The notes: generated by a model from the letters alone, not told the origin. 14,656 nucleotides of DNA from Lachnospiraceae bacterium UBA1066 (GCA_002316215.1 DCDB01000071.1:1-14656); one strand, 5' to 3'. Numbered from the stretch's first letter, positions 1-6,911 are shown. Made by a program: numbers and translations.

Positions 1-705
1 GAAGGAGCGCTTCCTGGCACCAGCCAGATCCCGCCGCAGAAGTATATCGATTTTATGACGCCGATCCTGAAAAACGGCGAGGATATTTTATATATTGCAT
101 TTTCGAGCGGCCTTTCGCAGACCTATAATTCAAGCGTCCTGGCCTTCCGCACGCTTCGTGAGAAGTTCCCGGAACGGAAGATCATTACCGTTGATTCGCT
201 GGGCGCGTCCGGCGGCGAAGGGCTTTTTGTCATGTCCGCAGCCGAAAACCGCTCAAACGGCATGAGCATTGAAGAAAATGAAAAATGGTGCCTGGATAAC
301 CGTCTTCACGTGGCGCATTACTGGACCGTAGACGATCTCATGCATTTACGGCGCGGCGGCCGTGTTTCGGCGATCAGCGCTTTCGTCGGCACGGCGCTCA
401 GCATCAAGCCGATCGGGCATGTCGATGAGAAAGGACATCTGCCGGCGCTCTACAAAGTCCGCGGCCGGAAGGCCGGCATCCGGAAAATGGCGGATCTCTT
501 TAAGGAGACCATCATTCATCCGGAAGACCAGACGGTCCTCATTTCCCACAGCGACTGTATTGAAGACGCCGAAACGCTGAAAGCTTATCTTGAGGAAATG
601 AATCTCCCTTTAAGGAAAATAATGATCGGCTATATCGGCCCGGTCATCGGCGCGCATTTCGGTCCCGGCGGGCTTGCCCTTTTCTTCTACGCAGACCGCA
701 GATAA
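1..705 (+). CDS. DegV family protein, 5' end outside window
   Basis: The reading frame is open from base 1 and ends at TAA 703-705, giving 234 residues. DegV proteins are about 280 residues long, so about 50 N-terminal residues are missing. An internal ATG at 55 is not the real start, because the upstream codons already read family sequence (PGTSQIPPQKYIDFM). Visible DegV hallmarks are SSGLSQTYNSS (ligand-site serine loop), TVDSLGASGGEGLFV, RRGGRVS, SIKPI, SHSD and the C-terminal IGPVIGAHFGPGGLALFF. DegV proteins are cytosolic and bind one long-chain fatty acid; in Firmicutes, FakB paralogues present fatty acids to the kinase FakA for phospholipid synthesis. No fakA is visible here, so FakB function is only possible. 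The gene converges on the minus-strand glycosyltransferase pair, with 79 nt between the stops and no clear terminator. Confidence 0.93.
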   Translation, partial: EGALPGTSQIPPQKYIDFMTPILKNGEDILYIAFSSGLSQTYNSSVLAFRTLREKFPERKIITVDSLGASGGEGLFVMSAAENRSNGMSIEENEKWCLDNRLHVAHYWTVDDLMHLRRGGRVSAISAFVGTALSIKPIGHVDEKGHLPALYKVRGRKAGIRKMADLFKETIIHPEDQTVLISHSDCIEDAETLKAYLEEMNLPLRKIMIGYIGPVIGAHFGPGGLALFFYADRR

Positions 706-784
706 AAGGCTGCGCATTTTCATGGTATTTCGTGATCAGAAGCCCGGCTGGACAGAACGCATACGGATAGAAGGCTGCGCTTCC

Positions 785-2377
785 TCAGCTGAGCCGCACG
801 ATAATGGTTCCGTCATGTACACGGACAGAATCTGCATCGGGCCATACAGACATTTGCGCCGCTTCCGCCCCGGCGGCATCGTACTGCTCCTGGGTGGGAG
901 CGGTAAAAGAATAGCCCATCGCATTCATCATGACGATGGTCTTTTCCATTCTGGGAGAAGTTACTTCAAAGTAGGAAAATCCGATGACTTCATAATCCGC
1001 TGTCAAAGAATCGTTATGGGGAAGGTTTTGGGTCCCGATAAGACAGATCGCATCGGCTGCCCCGGCACCTTTTTGCATGGCTGCGTAATAGATCGCATCC
1101 ATAGTTTTTTCGTCTTCGTCCATGACCGAGACATCGGTATAAAGAAGCCGCGTCAGATCCTGGACCTGAGGCATCACGGCAATAACAGTCAGGATAAAAA
1201 TCAGGACACCGGCTGTTTTCGGAGAAAAGTTACCGGACAGTTCCAAAATCCACTCTGCTTCCATCATACCCAGGAAAGCCAAAGTCAGGACAAAAGAAAA
1301 CTGGCTGCGGCTGACGACGGTTCCTGCAGTTGCAAACTCAAGGGCAAAAGGACAAAGAATGATGAAAATGCCTATAAGCACGGATAGTATCGCGGGTGAT
1401 TTTTTCCTGACGATGATGAAGACAAGGTATGCAATAAATATAAAAACTTCAACGGCATAGAGGGCGGAATAAGCAGTCCCGTCTCCGAAGAAAGACATTT
1501 TAAGGTAGGAAGCAATATTGTGTACACATTCACTGAAAGGTGAGGAAAACCATTTAAACTGGTCGTTGAGATAGGAGACTCCGTGCGGAATCCCGTGACG
1601 GATCTGGACGAACAGAGAAATAAGCGAATATGCGGCGTAGGAGGCGGCGGTAAAGCAGAGCGTTTTCAGTACCTGCAGCCAAAAGGTTCTTTTCTTTGCA
1701 GGATACTCAGAAGAAAGGTTCTGTATCAGGAAAAAGAAGTATATTCCGACCGCTTCCGCATAAAGAAAGATAAAAGACTGATAGCATCCGAAAGAAAAGG
1801 TAATAAAAAGGAACGCCAGGATTCCGTACAGAAGGCGGTTCTCATTCAGCCAGACGGACAGATAGTACATCCCGACGGGCAGCAGGACCATAACGATGCA
1901 GCAGACGTCCATTTGATTCCGGTAAGCAAATTGAAGCGCCCAGATCGGATGGGTAAGATAAAGGACGCCGAAAACGACCATGGAAGACGTATGCAGCTTC
2001 CTTCCGTTCCATATATAAAATAAAAAAGACCAAAACAGAACGGAAAGCGGAAAACAAAACAGAAACATCGTGATTGAAAAGTAGGGGTTGACCAGGTATA
2101 AGCCAAGAAACTTCTTGAAATAGTAAAATCCCCACCTCCCCATCTGGATCCATGCGCTATACAGCGAAAAGGCTGAGGAATTGTTATAAATAAATTCTGC
2201 ATCAAAAGATATGAAATCATGGCTGCACCAGATCCCGTACACAGCGGCTGTGACTGCAAAGAGTGTGAAAACAAATAAAAGCCGTCTGCTGCAGAATTCA
2301 AGAAATGAACTAAGGATGTCCGGATGCCGGCTGCTGTTATTCATTTTTCTCATTGTTGGTTCTGTCTGGTCTTTCAT
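785..2377 (-). CDS. GtrII-like membrane glucosyltransferase
   Basis: The protein has 530 residues and is very hydrophobic, with about 11 likely membrane segments (roughly 33-50, 98-122, 132-150, 158-176, 182-200, 203-220, 236-258, 304-323, 328-346, 358-372, 387-404). A soluble C-terminal tail of about 120 residues follows. An SFDAE motif (57-61) and GRWG (80-83) in the first outer loop resemble the Glucos_trans_II (GtrII) family, whose members move a sugar from a polyprenyl-phosphate carrier onto a surface glycan outside the membrane. The ATG at 2377 is chosen because AGAGGAG lies 10 nt upstream on the minus strand; the later ATGs at 2353 and 2344 have no ribosome site. The start lies 41 nt inside the end of the upstream GtrB-like gene, so the two are translationally coupled and should form one pathway. 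The acceptor glycan is unknown. The family call is fairly secure, the sugar is not. Confidence 0.8.
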   Translation of the reverse strand: MKDQTEPTMRKMNNSSRHPDILSSFLEFCSRRLLFVFTLFAVTAAVYGIWCSHDFISFDAEFIYNNSSAFSLYSAWIQMGRWGFYYFKKFLGLYLVNPYFSITMFLFCFPLSVLFWSFLFYIWNGRKLHTSSMVVFGVLYLTHPIWALQFAYRNQMDVCCIVMVLLPVGMYYLSVWLNENRLLYGILAFLFITFSFGCYQSFIFLYAEAVGIYFFFLIQNLSSEYPAKKRTFWLQVLKTLCFTAASYAAYSLISLFVQIRHGIPHGVSYLNDQFKWFSSPFSECVHNIASYLKMSFFGDGTAYSALYAVEVFIFIAYLVFIIVRKKSPAILSVLIGIFIILCPFALEFATAGTVVSRSQFSFVLTLAFLGMMEAEWILELSGNFSPKTAGVLIFILTVIAVMPQVQDLTRLLYTDVSVMDEDEKTMDAIYYAAMQKGAGAADAICLIGTQNLPHNDSLTADYEVIGFSYFEVTSPRMEKTIVMMNAMGYSFTAPTQEQYDAAGAEAAQMSVWPDADSVRVHDGTIIVRLS

Positions 2378-3308
2378 TGCTTAAACACTCCTCTTTACTG
2401 ATATATAGTGGCCTTCTTTTAATTTCCAGATACATCTTTGAAAGATACATCCCCAGGACGCCAATACAGAGCATGATAATTCCTCCGATGAGCGTGATGA
2501 TGCAGACCATGGAGGGCCATCCCGGAGCCGAGCCGCCGAAGAAAATCTGCCTTATGATCGTGAAAATGATAAAGATAAAGGACACAAAGCACATAATTGC
2601 TCCGAAAAGAGAAGACAGATAAAGCGGGAGTGTGGAAAATGCGATGATGCCTTCCAGGGAATACATGCACAGTTTCCAGAAAGACCACTTTGTTTCGCCC
2701 GCGCTTCGCTTCACATTTTCAAACTCTATCCATTTCGTATTGAATCCGACCCATTCGAAGAGTCCCTTGGAAAAACGGTTATATTCGGACAGGGACAAAA
2801 CGGCATCCACAAATCTTCTGTTCATGAGGCGGTAGTCTCTTGCTCCGTCTACCAGCTTAATATCTGAAATTTTATTAATGAGGTGATAAAACCGGCGGGC
2901 GAAAAATGAACGGATCACAGGTTCGCCTTTCCGGTCGACGCGTCTGGTGGCGACAGAATCATAACCGTCTTCGACAATATACTTCATCATTTCAGGAAGA
3001 AGGGACGGAGGATCCTGGAGATCGACGTCCATGAGGGCGGTATAATCACCGTCAGAATGGAGAAGACCGGCATAGATGGCTGATTCCTTTCCGAAATTCC
3101 TGGAGAAAGAGATATACTTGACGCGGGAATCAGCCTTATGAAGCTCTTTCATAATTTCCAGAGTACTGTCTTTTGAACCGTCGTCTATAAAAATGAACTC
3201 GAAAGCAAAGGATGGCATGGCTTTTTCAATTTTAGTTATTTCGTTATAGAAAATCTTTATTGCTTTTTCTTCATTATAACATGGAACGACGATGGATACT
3301 CTGGGCAT
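2337..3308 (-). CDS. GtrB-like polyprenyl-phosphate glycosyltransferase (GT2)
   Basis: The protein has 323 residues and a GT-A fold N-terminal domain (about 1-210) carrying the family 2 signatures PCYNEE (9-14), DDGS (42-45) and DVDLQDP (94-100). An RSAGETKWSFWK segment (201-212) is typical of the DPM1/GtrB group. Two membrane regions follow at about 222-252 and 266-290. Family knowledge: such enzymes load glucose or a related sugar from a nucleotide sugar onto undecaprenyl phosphate at the inner membrane face. The lipid-linked sugar is then used by a membrane transferase such as the overlapping downstream GtrII-like protein. No GtrA-type flippase gene is seen next to it. The start is supported by AGGAG 9 nt upstream on the minus strand. 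It is transcribed divergently from the rpmG-secE-nusG operon, with its promoter at about 3377-3404. Confidence 0.92.
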   Translation of the reverse strand: MPRVSIVVPCYNEEKAIKIFYNEITKIEKAMPSFAFEFIFIDDGSKDSTLEIMKELHKADSRVKYISFSRNFGKESAIYAGLLHSDGDYTALMDVDLQDPPSLLPEMMKYIVEDGYDSVATRRVDRKGEPVIRSFFARRFYHLINKISDIKLVDGARDYRLMNRRFVDAVLSLSEYNRFSKGLFEWVGFNTKWIEFENVKRSAGETKWSFWKLCMYSLEGIIAFSTLPLYLSSLFGAIMCFVSFIFIIFTIIRQIFFGGSAPGWPSMVCIITLIGGIIMLCIGVLGMYLSKMYLEIKRRPLYISKEECLSNERPDRTNNEKNE

Positions 3309-3376
3309 AGAACCGACTCCTATTATTAATTTGCGGCATTAAAATTTCCGGTTTTTTGACGCTTGCTTCTTAGTAT

Positions 3377-3404
3377 AGCATAGGTTCCGGTTGATTAAAA
3401 CCAA
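3377..3404 (-). promoter_or_regulatory. Promoter of the glycosyltransferase pair
   Basis: On the minus strand TTGGTT (3399-3404) is followed after 16 nt by TATGCT (3377-3382), with TATACT directly downstream. It lies about 70 nt upstream of the GtrB-like start and would give a leader of roughly 60 nt. It is the best sigma-A-like match in the divergent region for this strand. Start site not proven. Confidence 0.5.
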
Positions 3405-3417
3405 GGAGATTTAAAAA

Positions 3418-3522
3418 ATGGAAACATTCGTCCGCGGGAACACGGACATGAAAGAGGGAAGGAAAACCGGATATTCAGCACTCTTTGGAAAAGCTTTCGG
3501 AAAAACCCTAACATTCAATTGA
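3418..3522 (+). CDS. Possible 34-residue small protein
   Basis: An ATG at 3418 has AAGGAG 9 nt upstream and opens a frame of 34 codons ending TGA 3520-3522. The product starts METFVRGNTDMKEG and is basic, with no membrane segment and no family I recognise. The stop codon sits inside the -35 box of the rpmG promoter. No convincing plus-strand promoter precedes it, and the minus-strand promoter of the glycosyltransferase genes overlaps its ribosome site. It may be a chance frame. Confidence 0.2.
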   Translation: METFVRGNTDMKEGRKTGYSALFGKAFGKTLTFN

Positions 3523-3547
3523 CAGCCGTGTCTTTCTATGCTATATT
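3519..3547 (+). promoter_or_regulatory. Promoter of rpmG-secE-nusG-rplK-rplA
   Basis: A perfect TTGACA (3519-3524) is followed after exactly 17 nt by TATATT (3542-3547). This is a near-consensus sigma-A promoter, as expected for a highly expressed ribosomal operon. Transcription would begin near 3554, leaving a leader of about 110 nt before rpmG. Confidence 0.85.
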
Positions 3548-3571
3548 AACAAATGCGACAGGAAACGGGTC

Positions 3572-3614
3572 CTTTTTTTTTGCTCTTGTTTTTTAACTGC
3601 CGGATATGGCAGTT
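3572..3614 (+). promoter_or_regulatory. rpmG leader: T-tract and hairpin
   Basis: The leader of the rpmG operon starts with a run of nine T (3572-3581 region) after a weak AGGA/TCCT stem. A perfect 7-bp hairpin follows: AACTGCC (3595-3601), loop GGATAT, GGCAGTT (3608-3614). The hairpin has no strict T-run after it, so it is not a clear terminator. It could be an attenuator or a protein-binding element; its role is unknown. Confidence 0.35.
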
Positions 3615-3666
3615 ATTTGCTTTGGGTTGAAGAAGGCCGCAAGATTATCATTGGAGGTGAAAAACC

Positions 3667-3816
3667 GTGCGTACAAGGATAACTTTAGCATGTACAGAAT
3701 GCAAGCAGCGCAACTACAATACGACGAAGGATAAGAAAGAACATCCGGAGAGAATGGAAACAAAAAAGTATTGTAAGTTCTGCCACAAGCACACACTGCA
3801 TAAAGAGACGAAGTAA
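3667..3816 (+). CDS. rpmG: 50S ribosomal protein L33
   Basis: This 49-residue gene starts with GTG. It reads (M)RTRITLACTECKQRNYNTTKDKK and continues to the TAA at 3814-3816. GGAGGTG lies 9 nt before the GTG, which settles the start. It is the zinc-binding C+ form of L33, with cysteine pairs C9-x2-C12 and C36-x2-C39. L33 is a small protein of the large ribosomal subunit near the E site. It is the first gene after the promoter at 3519-3547 and lies 17 nt before secE, the usual order in Firmicutes. Confidence 0.96.
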   Translation: MRTRITLACTECKQRNYNTTKDKKEHPERMETKKYCKFCHKHTLHKETK

Positions 3817-3833
3817 AACAGGAGTGGATGAAA

Positions 3834-4055
3834 ATGGCAGATAATACGCAGGATACGGCCGTCAAAACGAAGGAAAAGAAACAGAGTTTCTGGCAGGGCG
3901 TAAAACAGGAATGGCAAAAAATTATCTGGTCGACAAAAGATGAACTGATTAAGCAGACGATTCTTGTGCTTATCATTTCCATCGTGATGGGCGTTATCAT
4001 TACCGTTATCGACAGCGCGGCTCTTCAGCTGGTTAACTGGCTGATGGCAATTTAA
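3834..4055 (+). CDS. secE: Preprotein translocase subunit SecE
   Basis: The protein has 73 residues from ATG 3834 (MADNTQDT). An upstream in-frame ATG at 3828 would add two residues, but the AGGAG at 3820-3824 is only 3 nt from it and 9 nt from 3834, so the second ATG is preferred. The form is the short, single-span Gram-positive SecE: a charged N-terminus, the conserved amphipathic helix SFWQGVKQEWQKIIWSTKDE, and one membrane segment (about 45-65) rich in I, V and L. SecE clamps the SecY channel in the plasma membrane. It sits between rpmG and nusG, 21 nt before the latter. Confidence 0.95.
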   Translation: MADNTQDTAVKTKEKKQSFWQGVKQEWQKIIWSTKDELIKQTILVLIISIVMGVIITVIDSAALQLVNWLMAI

Positions 4056-4076
4056 CAATTATTGAAGAGGTAGCAG

Positions 4077-4628
4077 ATGTCAGACGCAGTGCCGGAAATC
4101 AATTGGTATGTCGTACATACTTATTCAGGGTACGAAAATAAAGTCAAGGCCAATATCGAAAAGACAATCGAGAACCGACATCTCGAGGAGCAGATCCTTG
4201 ATGTACAGGTGCCGCTGCAGGATGTACAGGAAACAAAGAACGGCGTTACGAAAATCGTCCAGAAGAAGATGTTCCCGGGATATGTGCTTGTCAATATGGT
4301 CATGAACGACGATACCTGGTATGTCGTGCGTAACACGCGCGGTGTCACGGGCTTTGTGGGGCCGGGCAGCAAGCCGGTACCGCTTTCGGCAGACGAGATG
4401 CATATGCTCGGCTTTGCCGGCGGGAAGCCGACGAATGCGCCGAAGCCGAAGATTGTCGTTGACTTTGAAAAAGGCGACACAGTTGTCGTCATTGCGGGCG
4501 CCTGGGAAGATACGACCGGCGTCGTAACCGCAGTTAACGCACAGAAGCAGACCGTAACGATCAACGTCGAGCTGTTCGGGCGCGAGACGCCTGTAGAGAT
4601 CAGCTTCAACGAGGTTAAAAAGAGGTAA
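4077..4628 (+). CDS. nusG: Transcription termination/antitermination protein NusG
   Basis: The protein has 183 residues, the usual NusG length. The NGN domain (about 8-112) begins NWYVVHTYSGYENKVKANIE and holds the conserved KMFPGYVLVNM and NTRGVTGFVG segments. The KOW domain (about 130-183) begins FEKGDTVVVIAGAWEDTTG. NusG binds RNA polymerase and modulates pausing and termination; the KOW domain contacts partners such as ribosomal protein S10. GAAGAGG upstream supports the ATG at 4077. It follows secE and precedes rplK after 52 nt, as is standard. Confidence 0.97.
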   Translation: MSDAVPEINWYVVHTYSGYENKVKANIEKTIENRHLEEQILDVQVPLQDVQETKNGVTKIVQKKMFPGYVLVNMVMNDDTWYVVRNTRGVTGFVGPGSKPVPLSADEMHMLGFAGGKPTNAPKPKIVVDFEKGDTVVVIAGAWEDTTGVVTAVNAQKQTVTINVELFGRETPVEISFNEVKKR

Positions 4629-4633
4629 CAATA

Positions 4634-4673
4634 GTGGAAGGGTTTTAAAACTCGCCATCACCACATAAGGAGG
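4634..4673 (+). promoter_or_regulatory. Stem element before rplK, possible L1 site
   Basis: In the nusG-rplK gap GTGGAAGG (4634-4641) faces CCAC (4661-4664), which abuts the ribosome site AAGGAGG (4667-4673). A similar pairing with the same GTGGAAGG sequence lies before rplA. L1 is known to repress its own operon in several bacteria and archaea by binding such a stem with an internal loop. The loop here (a GGGTTTT/AAAACTC core) is less like a known L1 site than the one before rplA. Confidence 0.35.
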
Positions 4674-4680
4674 ATTTATC

Positions 4681-5109
4681 ATGGCAAAAAAGGTAACAGG
4701 CTACATTAAGCTTCAGATCCAGGCCGGCAAGGCAACACCTGCTCCGCCGGTAGGCCCGGCGCTCGGCCAGCACGGCGTCAATATCGTTGAATTTACGAAG
4801 CAGTTCAACGCCCGTACGGCTCAGATGGGCGATTACATCATCCCGGTCGTCATCACGGTATATGCAGACAGAAGCTTTTCATTTATCACCAAGACTCCGC
4901 CTGCGGCAGTCCTTGTAAAGAAAGCGCTTAACCTTACATCCGGCTCGGGTGAACCGAATAAGAAAAAGGTTGCTACGATTACGAAGGCACAGCTTCGGGA
5001 AATTGCCGAGAAGAAGATGCCTGATTTGAATGCAGCAAGCGTGGAAGCGGCTATGAATACGATCGCCGGGACCTGCAGAAGCATGGGCGTAACGGTAGCT
5101 GACGACTAA
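4681..5109 (+). CDS. rplK: 50S ribosomal protein L11
   Basis: The protein has 142 residues, full length for L11. The N-terminal domain holds the proline-rich linker PAPPVGPALGQHGVNI, with P22 and P26 (contact residues for thiostrepton) intact. The C-terminal RNA-binding domain includes LTSGSGEPNKKKVATITKAQ. L11 binds the GTPase-associated region of 23S rRNA and helps factor-driven GTP hydrolysis and RelA activation. AAGGAGG 7 nt upstream fixes the ATG. It is co-transcribed with nusG and rplA. Confidence 0.98.
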   Translation: MAKKVTGYIKLQIQAGKATPAPPVGPALGQHGVNIVEFTKQFNARTAQMGDYIIPVVITVYADRSFSFITKTPPAAVLVKKALNLTSGSGEPNKKKVATITKAQLREIAEKKMPDLNAASVEAAMNTIAGTCRSMGVTVADD

Positions 5110-5115
5110 TAGAAG

Positions 5116-5144
5116 GTGGAAGGACGGATGTCCGATAATACCAC
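5116..5144 (+). promoter_or_regulatory. L1-binding-site-like stem before rplA
   Basis: GTGGAAGG (5116-5123) pairs through GTGG with CCAC (5141-5144). An inner stem GGAC (5122-5125) / GTCC (5130-5133) has a GGAT loop, leaving the asymmetric strand CGATAATA between the stems. This layout resembles the known L1-binding motif in 23S rRNA and L1 operon mRNAs, and CCAC abuts the rplA ribosome site GAGGAGG (5145-5151). L1 binding would then block rplA translation. This is inference from motif resemblance. Confidence 0.5.
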
Positions 5145-5160
5145 GAGGAGGTTATAGAAA

Positions 5161-5850
5161 ATGAAACACGGCAAGAAATATCTTGAAGCAGCGAAGGCAA
5201 TTGACCATACCGTACTTTACGATCCGGCGGAAGCCTGTGAACTTGTAAAGAAGGCTGCTACAGCTAAGTTTGACGAGACAATCGAAGTACATATCCGCAC
5301 GGGCTGTGACGGACGTCATGCCGATCAGCAGATCCGCGGAGCGGTTGTGCTTCCGAACGGAACAGGCAAGACTGTCCGCGTACTTGTATTTGCTAAAGGA
5401 GCCAAGGCTGAAGAAGCTAAGGCGGCAGGCGCAGATTACGTCGGCGAGCAGGAACTTGTACAGAAGATCCAGAATGAAAACTGGTTTGATTTCGATATCG
5501 TTGTCGCAACTCCGGATATGATGGGCGTTGTCGGCCGTATCGGCCGTGTCTTAGGACCGAAAGGCCTTATGCCTAACCCGAAGGCCGGAACCGTTACGAT
5601 GGATGTCGCTAATGCCATTAAAGAAATTAAAGCCGGTAAAATTGAGTACCGTCTGGACAAGAGCAATATCATCCACGTACCGGTTGGCAAGGCTTCCTTT
5701 ACTGCTGAGCAGCTCGGCCAGAACTTCAAGGCTCTTATGGATGCCCTGAACAAAGCCCGCCCCAGCACTTTAAAGGGACAGTACATGAAGAGCGTTACGC
5801 TTGCTCCCACCATGGGCCCGGGCGTTCGCGTCAATCCGGCAAAGGTCTGA
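5161..5850 (+). CDS. rplA: 50S ribosomal protein L1
   Basis: The protein has 229 residues, normal for L1. It carries the domain I/II pattern with IEVHIRTGCDGRHADQQIRGAVVLP near the start, the hinge segment VGRIGRVLGPKGLMPNPKAGTV in the middle, and the C-terminal domain I strand with KSNIIHVPVGKASF. L1 forms the mobile stalk beside the ribosomal E site and is often a translational repressor of its own mRNA. The ATG at 5161 has GAGGAGG 9 nt upstream. The gene ends 283 nt before rplJ, and that gap contains a separate promoter and leader. Confidence 0.98.
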   Translation: MKHGKKYLEAAKAIDHTVLYDPAEACELVKKAATAKFDETIEVHIRTGCDGRHADQQIRGAVVLPNGTGKTVRVLVFAKGAKAEEAKAAGADYVGEQELVQKIQNENWFDFDIVVATPDMMGVVGRIGRVLGPKGLMPNPKAGTVTMDVANAIKEIKAGKIEYRLDKSNIIHVPVGKASFTAEQLGQNFKALMDALNKARPSTLKGQYMKSVTLAPTMGPGVRVNPAKV

Positions 5851-5937
5851 GAAGACTTATGGCGCAAGTGACGGCGGATTGCTGATCTGTCTTTCTGAAA
5901 ATATCAGTGAAACGGCTCAGGATAAAAGAATCGCCGC

Positions 5938-5967
5938 TTGACACAGCCGGCAGTATTGTGTTAATAT
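5938..5967 (+). promoter_or_regulatory. Promoter of rplJ-rplL
   Basis: TTGACA (5938-5943) and TAATAT (5962-5967) are separated by 18 nt. The predicted start near 5974 lies just before the L10 leader structure. Having a separate promoter for rplJL is common in Firmicutes. Confidence 0.75.
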
Positions 5968-5974
5968 AGCGAAG

Positions 5975-6096
5975 CATCAAGCCGAAGACAGCAGGTGTCC
6001 GAAAGGACGTAAGCGCAGCGCCTGCCGAGGAATTGATTCTTTCATTTGAGAGAACTCTTCAAATCCCGTGCCTTCGGACACGGGATTTTTATTTTC
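5975..6096 (+). promoter_or_regulatory. L10 leader (autoregulatory RNA)
   Basis: The transcript before rplJ has the parts of the known L10 leader. GCAGG (5991-5995) pairs with CCTGC (6021-6025) and encloses a GTCC-GAAA-GGAC hairpin (5997-6008). A TTTGAGAG/CTCTTCAAA stem (6045-6063) overlaps the left arm of the terminator at 6061, so the two structures exclude each other and the first could act as antiterminator. In this family L10, alone or with L12, binds the leader RNA and shifts it to the terminating form. The sequence context, directly before rplJ, agrees. Confidence 0.8.
6061..6096 (+). terminator. Attenuator terminator of the L10 leader
   Basis: A 10-bp perfect stem, AAATCCCGTG (6061-6070) and CACGGGATTT (6079-6088), with an 8-nt loop containing CTTCGG, is followed by TTATTTT. 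It is an intrinsic terminator lying before the rplJ ribosome site, so it can only act as an attenuator. Confidence 0.9.
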
Positions 6097-6133
6097 GGCA
6101 GAATAATCCTAAAAGAAGGAGGAAAATGAGTAT

Positions 6134-6694
6134 ATGCCAAAAGTAGAACTGAAACAGCCCATCGTCGACGAGATCTCAAAGTCGATTAAAGACGCAAAAT
6201 CAGCGATGATCGTGCAGTACCTCGGACTTACCGTGGAACAGGATACCGCTCTTCGCAAGGAACTGCGCGAAGCGGGCGTGACCTACAAGGTTTACAAAAA
6301 CACCCTGATGAAACGTGCATTTGAAGGAACGGATTTTGCACAGCTTGATCAGCATCTTGAAGGCCCGAATGCTCTTGCGGTTTCCGTCCAGGATCCGATC
6401 GCTCCGGCGAAGATCTTCGCGAAATATGCCAAGAACTACAAGGTTTTCAATATTGTCGGCGGAGTTGTCGACGGACAGTATTACGATGCGGATCAGATTG
6501 CTGTTCTTGCGACGGTTCCGTCAAGAGAAGTCCTTCTCGGAAGACTCCTCGGCAGCTTTATGGCTCCGGTTTCAAGCTTTGCCCGCGTGATCAAACAGAT
6601 CGCCGAGAAGCAGGCTGAAGGCGGCGCTGCAGAAGCGGTACCGGCAGAAGCTGCAGCGGAAGCACCGGCAGCGGAAGCGCCGGCAGCTGAGTAA
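6134..6694 (+). CDS. rplJ: 50S ribosomal protein L10
   Basis: The protein has 186 residues. The start MPKVELKQPIVDEISKSI is followed by AKSAMIVQYLGLTVEQ and YKVYKNTLMKRA, the rRNA-binding part. A helix at about 145-163 (PVSSFARVIKQIAEKQ) anchors L7/L12 dimers, and a low-complexity Ala/Pro/Glu tail (about 163-186) follows, built from a repeated GCGGAAGCxCCGGCA-like unit. L10 is the base of the ribosomal stalk. The ATG at 6134 is preferred over one at 6126, which is closed after six codons. AGGAGG lies at 6117-6122. Its expression is probably controlled by the L10 leader in front. Confidence 0.97.
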   Translation: MPKVELKQPIVDEISKSIKDAKSAMIVQYLGLTVEQDTALRKELREAGVTYKVYKNTLMKRAFEGTDFAQLDQHLEGPNALAVSVQDPIAPAKIFAKYAKNYKVFNIVGGVVDGQYYDADQIAVLATVPSREVLLGRLLGSFMAPVSSFARVIKQIAEKQAEGGAAEAVPAEAAAEAPAAEAPAAE

Positions 6695-6911
6695 TCCGGT
6701 AAGCAGTCGGGAAGAAGCCGGACAATTCCGGCAGAGATAACAGAAACCGGGTAAAAGGCGGAGAAAAGAGAAGCTGGTAATCCGGAAGAAAAAAGTGATG
6801 CCGGTTGCTGCGGCGGAGAAAGAAATGCCGGCACGCCCGGCGGGCAAGTAAAAAGACCGGAAGCGCAAAGGCGCGGACGGCGGAGCGGTACGTACATATC
6901 AAATAATTAAC
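6695..6911 (+). other. CCGG-rich structured spacer between rplJ and rplL
   Basis: The gap between rplJ and rplL is 230 nt, longer than the several tens of bases usually seen. It is purine-rich, poor in T, and carries nine CCGG tetramers between 6696 and 6860. Small hairpins are visible: GCCGG (6717-6721)/CCGGC (6728-6732), GCCGG (6827-6831)/CCGGC (6837-6841), and GCGC-AAAG-GCGC (6863-6874). The few stops come from the low T content; no start with a ribosome site is seen, so I do not call a gene. No terminator and no promoter were found. Confidence 0.6.

Noticed and set aside
706..780. Direct repeat AAGGCTGCGC at 706-715 and 771-780 between the convergent genes
   Set aside because: Only 10 nt, direct not inverted, so neither a terminator nor a convincing attachment site; no mobile element nearby.
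674..1387. Plus-strand open frame of 237 codons opposite the GtrII-like gene
   Set aside because: It lies antisense to a well-supported gene, overlaps the end of the DegV gene, and its product is Arg/His-rich low-quality sequence with no family likeness.
1583..2023. Plus-strand open frame of 146 codons inside the GtrII-like gene region
   Set aside because: Antisense shadow; charged, unstructured product and no ribosome site.
4121..4682. Two minus-strand frames opposite nusG
   Set aside because: Both overlap a certain nusG gene and have no ribosome site or family signal.
5851..5937. Possible terminator after rplA (TTTCTGA/TCAGTGAAA stem)
   Set aside because: The stem has a bulge and no T-run follows, so it does not meet intrinsic terminator criteria.
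6695..6900. Continuation of the rplJ frame past its stop into the spacer
   Set aside because: Two in-frame stops (6692-6694 and about 6752-6754) and no conserved L10 sequence after the natural tail. The openness is explained by low T content.
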